Shown in pieces: positions 1 to 8,463 of a stretch of DNA of 64,000 bases (positions within the stretch are counted from its first letter, which is position 1; each line of letters begins with the position of its first letter). Source of the DNA: Candidatus Rhodobacter oscarellae (GTDB taxonomy: Bacteria; Pseudomonadota; Alphaproteobacteria; Rhodobacterales; Rhodobacteraceae); contig NZ_LFTY01000002.1 of NCBI RefSeq assembly GCF_001078595.1, forward strand, positions 579,378-643,377, written 5' to 3'. The notes beneath the pieces are model-generated. The model did no database searches. It saw only the letters and a list, made by a program, of their open reading frames with translations, and was not told the DNA's origin. A program made the position numbers and the translations under genes.

Positions 1-765
1 GATGCAGTTCTCCATCACCTGGCAAGCCTCGGTCGCGAATTTCAACGGCGGCACCACGAAGCAGTTGGTGTTGGACATGAAAGGCCGCGCGCGCCAGGCG
101 TCCTCGCCCCCGGCGATCATATGCAAGAGCTCCAGCCCCGACAGCGCGAAATCCGGCTCGCTAAAGGACATGCCGATATGCTTGGTCGTCCCAGCGCAGC
201 AGGCGTAGATCGAGTTCAGGTCCATCTCGCGGTTGTCTTCGATATCGCGGCACACCATGGGGCGCTGCAGGAAGTGCACGTTATCCAGCTGCTGCACTAT
301 GCGGGCGGCGTCATGCAGGTCCTGCACGGTGGAGTGGCGGTAGTTGCGCCCATCCACGTCGACCATGTTCACCGCGGCACCGGCGGTGCCGTAATGCACT
401 CGCGCCCCGCCCAGCTCCAGATCATGCCGCGGGTCGCGCCCGTGCAGGGTGAAGGATTTGCAGGCCAGGGCCAGGCTGTCCTCGACCAGCGCGGGAGAGA
501 AGCGGATGCGGCCGTCATCGCCCTGCACAGCGCCCGCCTTGGTGAGGATTTCGACGCCGCTGGGGGGCGCGTCGGCGAGGCCGATGGTCTCTAGCGCCTC
601 AAGGGCTGCGTGGTGGATCTTTTGCACATCCGCATCGGTCAGCGGCCTGTAGCGCCCGCCGGGCATGCCCGCACGGATGGGGCGGTCAGCTGCGGCGAGG
701 GGGGCTGCGCGGGCGGCGCGACGCGCGGCGCGGCCTCCGGAGCGGCGAGGGGATTGGTCATTCAT
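1..765 (-). CDS. MttB-family (trimethylamine methyltransferase-like) protein, 3' end outside window
   Basis: Reading leftward from an ATG at 763-765, the frame stays open for 255 codons to the window edge, so the C-terminal half is missing. The N-terminus is basic and Arg/Ala rich, followed by typical MttB-superfamily text: PGGRYRPLTDADVQKIHHAA, a GTAGAAVNMVDVDG stretch near residue 125 and GTTKHIGMSFSEPDF near residue 195. In characterised members this TIM-barrel family moves a methyl group from a methylated amine to a corrinoid protein. Rhodobacterales carry many copies whose substrates are unassigned. The residue that is pyrrolysine in archaeal trimethylamine enzymes would lie beyond the visible part, so the subclass cannot be told. 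No in-frame UAG is present in the visible part. Confidence 0.85.
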   Translation of the reverse strand, partial: MNDQSPRRSGGRAARRAARAAPLAAADRPIRAGMPGGRYRPLTDADVQKIHHAALEALETIGLADAPPSGVEILTKAGAVQGDDGRIRFSPALVEDSLALACKSFTLHGRDPRHDLELGGARVHYGTAGAAVNMVDVDGRNYRHSTVQDLHDAARIVQQLDNVHFLQRPMVCRDIEDNREMDLNSIYACCAGTTKHIGMSFSEPDFALSGLELLHMIAGGEDAWRARPFMSNTNCFVVPPLKFATEACQVMENCI

Positions 766-910
766 GGGGCGGGCTCTTTGAAACTGGAACTGGGAAAGGC
801 AACGGGCGGCGGTCCGCTGGTCCGCTAGGGGCGCCCCCGCGCCGCGCGGCCCCGATCGGCGCCGATGGTGCGGCTCACCAGGGCGATCTTCCAGTTGTTG
901 TTTGGCCAAG

Positions 911-927
911 TGCTCATGAATTGAGCA
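911..927. promoter_or_regulatory. dyad TGCTCA-N5-TGAGCA upstream of the MttB-family gene
   Basis: A perfect 6-bp inverted repeat with a 5-nt centre lies in the 239-nt gap between two minus-strand genes, about 146 nt upstream of the MttB-family start. Its geometry would suit a dimeric repressor or activator site. No regulator gene is adjacent and there is no second copy nearby, so this is only a candidate. Confidence 0.25.
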
Positions 928-1004
928 TGCCAGAGCAAGTTTTCCACATTCTTACCCGAATGCGTCAGCCTGTTCTATTTGCGACATTCGCGTTTGGAGC
1001 GGGC

Positions 1005-1691
1005 CTATTTTGCCGGGGCGTATGTGTCGAGGAGCGCCTGGCACTCGGCGCCGGTCGCATCTCCGCCGCCATTGCCAATGCCCCAGACAAATGCGCCCGC
1101 CTGGGGTGGCGACTGGTTTAGGAACCCATAGTGTTGCTGATCTTTGACCGCGATCCCGGCGGCAAGCGGCGCCCCGGAGCCGCTATAGGCGTCCTCCCAC
1201 CCCGTTTGGAAGGCCTCGGTCCAAGTGCCGTTGTAAAGCAGCGGCACCAAAGCATCGACCTCACTTTCGGCCAGATTGGCGCGGTCCATTTCAACGACGC
1301 TTGCAAAACATGCAACAAAGCAGAGGTAGCCCTGCGATTTCGCGTGGGCGATAAAGGCCTGCAATTGCGCAAAGTCGATGCTCGGTTCCTCGCCGTCGGC
1401 GGTCTCCAGGTCCAGCACGATGCCGCAATAAGCGTCCCCCAAGACGCCCTGGAGCGCGTTTCCGCTGGAGTAGGTTTCAAAGAAGGGCGCCCAATTGTTC
1501 TGTTCGCCGCCGCTCCACATCCCGCCGACGTTCAGCATCACAGCGTTGGCGCTTGGCAACGCCACAGGGGTCACGCGGGACATGTCCAGCACCGTGTCGG
1601 GCCGCGCGGTCATACGAATAAGGTAGGTGTCGGCGTCGATCCCGGTGAAATCCCCGCTCCAGCCGACCCAAATTCCATTAAAAACAGCCAT
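1005..1691 (-). CDS. hypothetical protein, possible TIM-barrel glycosidase-like fold
   Basis: A 228-residue protein that I do not recognise. The start is supported by a GGAG 8 nt before the ATG. There is no signal peptide or membrane segment. The central part has alternating hydrophobic strands and helices, with GIVLDLETADGEE near residue 88 (an acidic DxE end of a strand), a following helix IDFAQLQAFIAHAKSQGYLC, and a Gly-rich C-terminus. This layout resembles half of a (beta/alpha)8 barrel of the lysozyme/chitinase type, but no family signature is clear. It stands alone between the MttB-family gene and a decarboxylase. Confidence 0.6.
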   Translation of the reverse strand: MAVFNGIWVGWSGDFTGIDADTYLIRMTARPDTVLDMSRVTPVALPSANAVMLNVGGMWSGGEQNNWAPFFETYSSGNALQGVLGDAYCGIVLDLETADGEEPSIDFAQLQAFIAHAKSQGYLCFVACFASVVEMDRANLAESEVDALVPLLYNGTWTEAFQTGWEDAYSGSGAPLAAGIAVKDQQHYGFLNQSPPQAGAFVWGIGNGGGDATGAECQALLDTYAPAK

Positions 1692-1803
1692 AACGCGTGC
1701 TCCATTCAGGCCGCCATCGTATCATGATCGAGGCGGGACAGGGGCCGACGTGACGTCGGTCGGGCCCTAGTGGGTATTAATCGACCAACAGAACCTTTTG
1801 CGT

Positions 1804-3210
1804 TTAGGCCTTGCGCGAGAGCTCGGACAGAACGTCGAGCACCGACATCACATCCTCACGCGTACAATCAAAGGTCCCGGCGGTGAAGCGGATCACGAAC
1901 TTCCCCTCATGCATGGTCTGCGTGAGGTAGATCCGCCCGTCATCGTTGATCCGCCGCAAGAGGTCCGCGTTCAGCGCGTTCAGATCCTTGGCCCCTGCCG
2001 GCGCGTAGCGGAAGGAGAACAGCGCCAAGCTCGGCTCGGAGGTTATCTCGAAGCCGGGCAGGGCGCGGATCGCCGTGCAGAGCTCCGCCGTCCAGGCCAC
2101 GTGGTTGCGGATCATCCCGCGCAGGGCCTCCAGCCCGTAGGCGCGCAGCACGAACCACAGCTTCAGCGCGCGGAAGCGGCGCCCCAGCGGCACCGTCCAC
2201 TCGTTGAAGTTGGTGGTGTCGTCCTCGCCCAGCGTCTGCAGGTAGTCGGGCCGCAGCCCCAGCGAGCGGATCTGCGGCGCGGGGTCGCGCAGGAACTGCA
2301 GCGCGCCGTCGAACTGCGCGCCGAGCCCCTTATAAGGGTTCATGACAACGCTGTCGGCGCGCTCCACGCCCCACCAAAGGTGGCGGAACTCTCGGCAGAT
2401 CATCGCATTGCCGGCCCAGGCGGCGTCGACATGGGTGTAGAGGTCATACTCTTCGGCGACCTCCAGGCAGGCCGCGATAGGGTCGCACGCCCCGATCGAG
2501 GTGCCCCCGGTGCAAAGGACCAGCCCGGACGGTGCAAATCCCGCGCGCTTGTCCTCTTCGATCATGCTCACCAGCGCCACGGGATCCATCCCGTAGTCAT
2601 CCGTTGTGGGGACCTTCACCAGGTTGTCCTGGCCAATCCCCGCCATGCGCACCGCCTTGTCCACCGAGCTGTGGGTATGCGCGCTGGCGTAGATCCGCAT
2701 GGTTGGGCCATGGGTGATGCCGGTATGGACGCTTTCCCAGTCCGAGATCCGGTCGCGCATGGTCAGCACCGCCGAGAAGGTCGCCGTGGTTGCGCTGTCA
2801 TGGATCGTGCCGGTGAAATTCTCTGGCAGCCCCAGCGCCTGGCGCATCCAGGCCACCATCACCTGCTCGATCTCGGTCGCCGCGGGCGAGGTCTGCCACA
2901 GCATGCACATCGCCGAGATCGTGTTGGCCAGCTGCTCGGCCCATTGGCTTGCCGGGGCGGCGTTGGAGGGGAAATAGGCAAAGAAGCGCGGGTGCTGCCA
3001 ATGGGTCATGGCGTCGGGCACAATCGCCTCGAAATCCGCGAAGATCTGCTCGGGGCTCTCCGGCGCCTCGGGCGCGGCTTTGGGCAGCTTGGCGGCGGTG
3101 GCGCCGGGCTTTGTCTGGGCCCGAACGGGGCGGTCCCGCAAGTCGCGGTGGTACTCGTGAGCCCAATCGGCGGTGCGCTTGGACCAATTACGCAAATCAT
3201 TGTGGTTCAT
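1804..3210 (-). CDS. pyridoxal-phosphate-dependent (group II) amino-acid decarboxylase
   Basis: A 468-residue protein of the aromatic-L-amino-acid/glutamate decarboxylase superfamily. Visible features are HPRFFAYFPSN near residue 75, a PLP-facing region with the Asp of YTHVDAAWAG near 265, and the Schiff-base lysine in MNPYKGLGAQFDGAL near 295. The family normally has NPHKW; here the residues are NPYKG. C-terminal FVIRFTAGTFDCTREDV matches the family end. The protein should release CO2 from an aromatic or related amino acid in the cytosol; the exact substrate cannot be read. It is monocistronic, with a 112-nt gap to the downstream gene. Confidence 0.88.
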   Translation of the reverse strand: MNHNDLRNWSKRTADWAHEYHRDLRDRPVRAQTKPGATAAKLPKAAPEAPESPEQIFADFEAIVPDAMTHWQHPRFFAYFPSNAAPASQWAEQLANTISAMCMLWQTSPAATEIEQVMVAWMRQALGLPENFTGTIHDSATTATFSAVLTMRDRISDWESVHTGITHGPTMRIYASAHTHSSVDKAVRMAGIGQDNLVKVPTTDDYGMDPVALVSMIEEDKRAGFAPSGLVLCTGGTSIGACDPIAACLEVAEEYDLYTHVDAAWAGNAMICREFRHLWWGVERADSVVMNPYKGLGAQFDGALQFLRDPAPQIRSLGLRPDYLQTLGEDDTTNFNEWTVPLGRRFRALKLWFVLRAYGLEALRGMIRNHVAWTAELCTAIRALPGFEITSEPSLALFSFRYAPAGAKDLNALNADLLRRINDDGRIYLTQTMHEGKFVIRFTAGTFDCTREDVMSVLDVLSELSRKA

Positions 3211-3261
3211 GACGCTAGGGTGATCATGCCGCCGCGCTTTGGCAAGCGGGATATTGAGCGC

Positions 3262-3360
3262 CTAATCGTCGCGGTCTCGCCTGCCGCCGGTGGCGAGTAG
3301 GACGAATGCCAAGGCCAGGACCAGCGCGACACCGATCACTATGAACTTCAGCTCACCCAT
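3262..3360 (-). CDS. 32-residue single-span membrane peptide
   Basis: The ORF encodes MGELKFIVIGVALVLALAFV and then a short Arg/Asp-rich tail (RRDRDD at the end). One hydrophobic helix spans residues 5-23. It begins 27 nt after the bolA stop in the same direction, so it could be cotranscribed. The Shine-Dalgarno is weak. The amphipathic layout and clean hydrophobic core argue that it is translated, but peptides this short also arise by chance. Confidence 0.4.
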   Translation of the reverse strand: MGELKFIVIGVALVLALAFVLLATGGRRDRDD

Positions 3361-3387
3361 CTCGGCGGTCGCCGGCGGGCTCGTCCA

Positions 3388-3624
3388 CTAGTCCGGCGCC
3401 CGCGTCGTCAGCGCCAGCGCGTGCAGCTCGCCCGAGGGCCCGTCCATCTTGCCCTTGAGCGCGGCATAGACCGCGCGCTGCTGCTGCACCCGGTTCTTGC
3501 CCGCAAAGCTGGGGTCCACCACCATCGCCGACATATGCACCCCGTCCTCGCCCTGCACAGTGATCTCCGCCTCGGGGAAGCTTTCGCGCAGCAACTCCTC
3601 GATCTCTTTGGCGTACATGGGCAT
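3388..3624 (-). CDS. bolA: BolA/IbaG family protein
   Basis: A 78-residue protein starting MPMYAKEIEELLRESFPEAE, with the BolA core VQGEDGVHMSAMVVDPSFAG and LHALALTTRAPD at the end. An upstream in-frame extension is possible, but AAGGAGAG lies 6 nt before the ATG at 3622-3624, which fixes this start and gives the usual family length. BolA-like proteins bind monothiol glutaredoxins and Fe-S clusters in iron handling. In many Rhodobacterales bolA sits beside grxD; no glutaredoxin is present here. The conserved histidine (LHALAL) is present. Confidence 0.92.
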   Translation of the reverse strand: MPMYAKEIEELLRESFPEAEITVQGEDGVHMSAMVVDPSFAGKNRVQQQRAVYAALKGKMDGPSGELHALALTTRAPD

Positions 3625-3673
3625 AGGTGGCTCTCCTTGTGGCTTACCCTCAGAGATAGGCCCCGGCGCGGGG

Positions 3674-4309
3674 CTACGCAAGCGCGTCAAAAGCGCCCTG
3701 GGTGGCGGCTAAGAACTGGCTGACATGGTAGCCATGCACCAGCGCGTGGTGCACCTGGATGGTCATGGCCATGTCGTGACCCGCGACGCTGGGCACGATC
3801 TTGCCCCAAGAGACCTGCGGGATGCAGTCATCCGCATGGGGCAGGGCGTTGTCGACAGAGGTATAGTCCAGCCAGGGCAGGCAGGACAGGTAAGCCACGG
3901 CCGCGCGCTGGCCAGTGTTGGCGTTCAGAGGGACGCCCGCGCGCACCTTGGCGATCTCCTCGGCGGCATGGGCATCAAACGCGGCGCGGTCGGCCTGCCA
4001 GGTCAGGTAGGTGTAGCGAAAGTCGCCGCCCTCGGTGGCGATGGTCGGCGAGAGCTCCAGGCGCTCATAGCTTCGCACCACATCGCCTTGAAAGCGCAGC
4101 CGAAGTTGCGGCGCCGCGTGCAGACCCGCGCCAATTGCCCAGAGGCAGGTCCGAAACACCGGCAGCTCTGATTTCCGCGCCATCAGGCGGCTGACATCCA
4201 CCCGCGCCGTCACCGCATAATGCGGGCGCTCATAGGTGCGAAAGAAGCGGAACTGGTCCGCGCCGGGCCAGGCGCTTTGGTCGATCTCGGTCGCGTTTTC
4301 GTCGGGCAT
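3674..4309 (-). CDS. chloramphenicol acetyltransferase-like (CatA fold) protein
   Basis: A 211-residue protein with type-A CAT features: AWPGADQFRFFRTYERPHYA at the N-terminus, ELSPTIATEGGDFRYTYL near 86-102, VSWGKIV, and the active-site segment MTIQVHHALVHGYHVSQFL. The catalytic base would be the second His (about residue 188). In classical CATs this His is followed four residues later by an Asp (HHxxxDG); here that position is His (about 192). Activity on chloramphenicol is therefore doubtful, and another CoA-dependent acceptor is possible. A GGGAGC motif precedes the start. It lies between purL and bolA. Confidence 0.8.
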   Translation of the reverse strand: MPDENATEIDQSAWPGADQFRFFRTYERPHYAVTARVDVSRLMARKSELPVFRTCLWAIGAGLHAAPQLRLRFQGDVVRSYERLELSPTIATEGGDFRYTYLTWQADRAAFDAHAAEEIAKVRAGVPLNANTGQRAAVAYLSCLPWLDYTSVDNALPHADDCIPQVSWGKIVPSVAGHDMAMTIQVHHALVHGYHVSQFLAATQGAFDALA

Positions 4310-4408
4310 GCGGGTGCTCCCTACGGTGGGGCGTTATTGAAACGTTAGCAATTCGTTGATAATTGATAAGAGCGAAGTGTTGGTGGTTTCACAATCATCT
4401 TCTATAGT

Positions 4409-4439
4409 GAGGCCCGGGAGGTGGTATCTCCCGGGCCTC
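4409..4439. terminator. 12-bp perfect hairpin downstream of the 29-residue peptide
   Basis: The arms GAGGCCCGGGAG and CTCCCGGGCCTC flank a 7-nt loop. The hairpin starts 12 nt after the stop of the small minus-strand ORF. There is no clean U-run on either strand (TTCTATCT follows on plus), so it may act as a transcript-stabilising structure or an imperfect terminator. Confidence 0.5.
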
Positions 4440-4451
4440 TTCTATCTCAGG

Positions 4452-4541
4452 CTAGAGCCCAAAATAGAGTCTTACGATTGCAACGATCAGGCTGCAGGCC
4501 GTCAATGTTACAATCGCAGTACGAAATGTCTTCGGACTCAC
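4452..4541 (-). CDS. 29-residue hydrophobic peptide with maximal Shine-Dalgarno (candidate toxin-like or regulatory membrane peptide)
   Basis: From a GTG at 4539-4541 the ORF encodes 29 residues beginning (V/M)SPKTFRTAIVTLTACSLI and ending VRLYFGL: a basic N-terminus and one membrane helix at residues 8-24. Directly upstream, 4546-4556 reads AAGGAGGTGAT on the minus strand, an 11-nt full complement to the 16S rRNA 3' tail, 8 nt (core) before the GTG. An overlapping ATG is followed at once by TGA, so only the GTG frame is open. A strong hairpin follows the stop. This layout (maximal SD, tiny hydrophobic peptide, hairpin) is that of type I toxin or small membrane-regulator mRNAs. It sits 75 nt after purL. 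Confidence 0.6.
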   Translation of the reverse strand: MSPKTFRTAIVTLTACSLIVAIVRLYFGL

Positions 4542-4616
4542 ATAAATCACCTCCTTCCGCCGCGATGTTTCGCGACGGGGGGAGGCTACCCAGAGATCCC
4601 CAATGATTGGTTAAGG

Positions 4617-6779
<2,163 letters not shown>

Positions 6780-6890
6780 GCTCGTTCCCCAATTTGGGGG
6801 CGCTTATAGGGCAAGCTTTCGGTGTGTGAAAGAAACCCTTTGTTAAGGTTAATGGCGGATAAGCGGGACAGGTCTGGAAGAGGTGCGACG

Positions 6891-7220
6891 ATGCTATCCA
6901 ACACGCGGCCAGAACGGTCGGTATCCGCAGCGAAATCTGCCGATGCGCTCGAGGCATCGAAATGGTTGGGGCATCTGCGCGCCGCTCCGGACCCCCAGTC
7001 TCCCGATCCCGAGAACGCGGTGCTGTGGGCGGATTTCGGCGGTCACGCGCGGCGGCTCGACGCGATGCGGCCCGCCAATTGGGCGCCGCCTGATTCTGCG
7101 GCGCAGGTGCATGAGCTCTCGCCATTGCTGCAAGGCGGCGCCACCGCGCGTGACGCGGCCGGGCGCGCGCAGGTCCTGCGACAAACCCGACGCAATGATC
7201 CCTGGTGGCGCTTCTGGTGA
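6891..7220 (+). CDS. hypothetical protein with WWRFW C-terminus
   Basis: A 109-residue soluble protein, divergent from purL. GGAAGAGG lies 8-10 nt before the ATG at 6891; upstream in-frame ATGs (6822, 6852) lack this. The protein is Ala/Arg rich, with WLGHLRAAP, a central LWADFGGHARRLDAMRPANW, and an aromatic end RRNDPWWRFW. No known domain was recognised. The gene stops one base before the terminator of the convergent small RNA. Several overlapping frames are open here because of the GC content; this one is chosen for its ribosome binding site and natural composition. Confidence 0.55.
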   Translation: MLSNTRPERSVSAAKSADALEASKWLGHLRAAPDPQSPDPENAVLWADFGGHARRLDAMRPANWAPPDSAAQVHELSPLLQGGATARDAAGRAQVLRQTRRNDPWWRFW

Positions 7221-7221
7221 A

Positions 7222-7303
7222 CAAAAAAAGGGCCGGGTCAAGCCCGGCCCAGTCCAACAGGGAGGTAAACGCCAGTGCGACAGTGTATCGTCGCGGGCGT
7301 TGA
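7222..7303 (-). ncRNA. candidate trans-acting small RNA with exposed CCUCCC and Rho-independent terminator
   Basis: Read on the minus strand, the region folds into three modules. The 5' hairpin has AACGCC pairing with GGCGTT and an inner GCGAC/GTCGC stem. A linker TTACCTCCCTGTTGG follows, carrying an anti-Shine-Dalgarno CCTCCC. It ends in a GC hairpin GGGCCGGG-CTTGA-CCCGGCCC followed by TTTTTTT. A promoter-like TTGAAG-N17-TATTTC (7308-7336) predicts a start near 7303, giving about 80 nt. This is the architecture of Hfq-type alphaproteobacterial sRNAs with CCUCC loops. No open frame fits the region. The sRNA family was not identified. Confidence 0.6.
7223..7250 (-). terminator. Rho-independent terminator, minus strand
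   Basis: A perfect 8-bp GC stem (GGGCCGGG/CCCGGCCC) with a 5-nt loop is followed on the minus strand by seven T residues. It ends the candidate small RNA and would also stop read-through from the LysR gene. On the plus strand there is no T-run. Confidence 0.85.
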
Positions 7304-7307
7304 GGCT

Positions 7308-7336
7308 GAAATAAGAGCCCGAATGCCGCCCTTCAA
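7308..7336 (-). promoter_or_regulatory. sigma70-like promoter for the candidate small RNA
   Basis: The minus strand reads TTGAAG (7331-7336), a 17-nt spacer and TATTTC (7308-7313). The spacing is optimal and the predicted start falls at the base of the 5' hairpin of the small RNA. The -10 element is moderate only. Confidence 0.4.
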
Positions 7337-7409
7337 GGCAAATTGCGAAGATTGGGTGCAATGCCGCTATGCATTCGTCGCATAACTGAGCATCCGCAGA
7401 ATTAGCCGC

Positions 7410-8303
7410 CTATTCTCTGTGCCTTTTGCGATAGGCGACGATCTCGTCCATGACGAAATCGCGGAACGCGGCGATGCGTTTAGAGTTCCGCAGCTCCTCG
7501 GGATAGGCCAGGAAAACCGGCACCTCGTTCGATTCGACATCCGGCAACACCCGCACCAGTTCGGGGAAACCCTCGGTGATATAGTCCGGCAGCACGCCGA
7601 TGCCGAGATTGCTGCGCACGCTCTGCAGCACGCCGTAGTAGTTGTTAACCGACAGCAAGGACTTGATGTCATGGGTCATCAGCTCTGCCACCAGGCTGGC
7701 GCCGGCGGAGACCTGGAACGAGTTCGGGTTCTGGCAGATCAGGCGGTGCGGCGACAGTTCGGGCATGCTGTGCGGCGTGCCGTGCTCCGCCAGGTAGTCC
7801 GGCGTCGCGTAGAGGCGCATGCGCACCGACATCAGGCGGCGGCGGATCAGGTCCGCCTGGCTGGGCTCTTTCATGCGAATCGCGACGTCGGCCTCGCGCA
7901 TCGGCAGGTCCAGCACGCGCTCTTCAAGCATGAGGTCGATCTTAAGGTCGGGGTATTTCTCGTAGAGCGCGGGCAGGCGCGGCGCCAGCCACAGCGTGCC
8001 CAGGCCGATGGTGGTGGTCACGCGCAGCTCGCCAAACGCCTCTTCCTTGCTGTCACGGATGCGCGCCTCGGCGGTGTCGAGGCGCCGGTTCATCGCATTG
8101 GTGGCATCAAAGAGCAGCTCGCCCTGCTCGGTGAGAATCAGGCCGCGGGCGTGGCGGTGAAACAGCGTGGCGTTCAGCGAATCCTCCAGCGCCCGAATCT
8201 GGCGCGAGACCGCCGATTGCGACAGGTGCAGCGTCTCGCCGGCATGCGTCAGGCTGCCGGCATCCGCCACCGCGTGAAATATTCTAAGCTTATCCCAGTC
8301 CAT
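7410..8303 (-). CDS. LysR-family transcriptional regulator
   Basis: A protein of 297 residues from the ATG at 8301-8303 (MDWDKLRIFHAVADAGSLTH). The N-terminal winged HTH (LHLSQSAVSRQIRALEDSL, about residues 27-45) is followed by a long linker helix. The periplasmic-binding-like effector domain starts about residue 85 (ELRVTTTIGLGTLWLAPRLP). A start seven codons upstream is possible, but MDWDKL is the usual beginning in this subgroup. It is divergent from the indolepyruvate oxidoreductase gene, and a dyad with the T-N11-A spacing of LysR sites lies between them, so it probably controls that gene and itself. The effector is unknown. Confidence 0.93.
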   Translation of the reverse strand: MDWDKLRIFHAVADAGSLTHAGETLHLSQSAVSRQIRALEDSLNATLFHRHARGLILTEQGELLFDATNAMNRRLDTAEARIRDSKEEAFGELRVTTTIGLGTLWLAPRLPALYEKYPDLKIDLMLEERVLDLPMREADVAIRMKEPSQADLIRRRLMSVRMRLYATPDYLAEHGTPHSMPELSPHRLICQNPNSFQVSAGASLVAELMTHDIKSLLSVNNYYGVLQSVRSNLGIGVLPDYITEGFPELVRVLPDVESNEVPVFLAYPEELRNSKRIAAFRDFVMDEIVAYRKRHRE

Positions 8304-8402
8304 GCCCGCCGCCCCGTTACCCATCGTTACGCGTTGGTTTATCTTTGTTAGCCCCTGGTTATTATCAAAGGTATACCAGAGCGTGAATGGTTTTTTGCTT
8401 TG

Positions 8403-8427
8403 TAGGTCAGAATTTATGACCTATAAT
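8403..8427 (+). promoter_or_regulatory. LysR-type dyad overlapping a consensus TATAAT
   Basis: TAGGTCA at 8403-8409 and TGACCTA at 8417-8423 form a perfect 7-bp inverted repeat around GAATTTA. The inner TCA-N7-TGA satisfies the T-N11-A rule for LysR sites. The right arm runs into TATAAT at 8422-8427, a perfect -10 box directed at the oxidoreductase gene that starts at 8464. The -35 region (TTTGTA) is poor, as expected for an activator-dependent promoter. Confidence 0.6.
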
Positions 8428-8463
8428 CAGCCGTGACGGGCCCAAGCAAGAGAGGTGCCGTAG

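Noticed and set aside
1798-3300. 500-codon open frame on the plus strand over the decarboxylase
   Set aside because: It is antisense to a protein with clear PLP motifs, is rich in His/Arg/Gly with no domain, and exists because of high GC at codon position three.
6894-7361. 155-codon minus-strand frame covering the small RNA region
   Set aside because: It would translate through the terminator hairpin and T-run and lacks a ribosome binding site.
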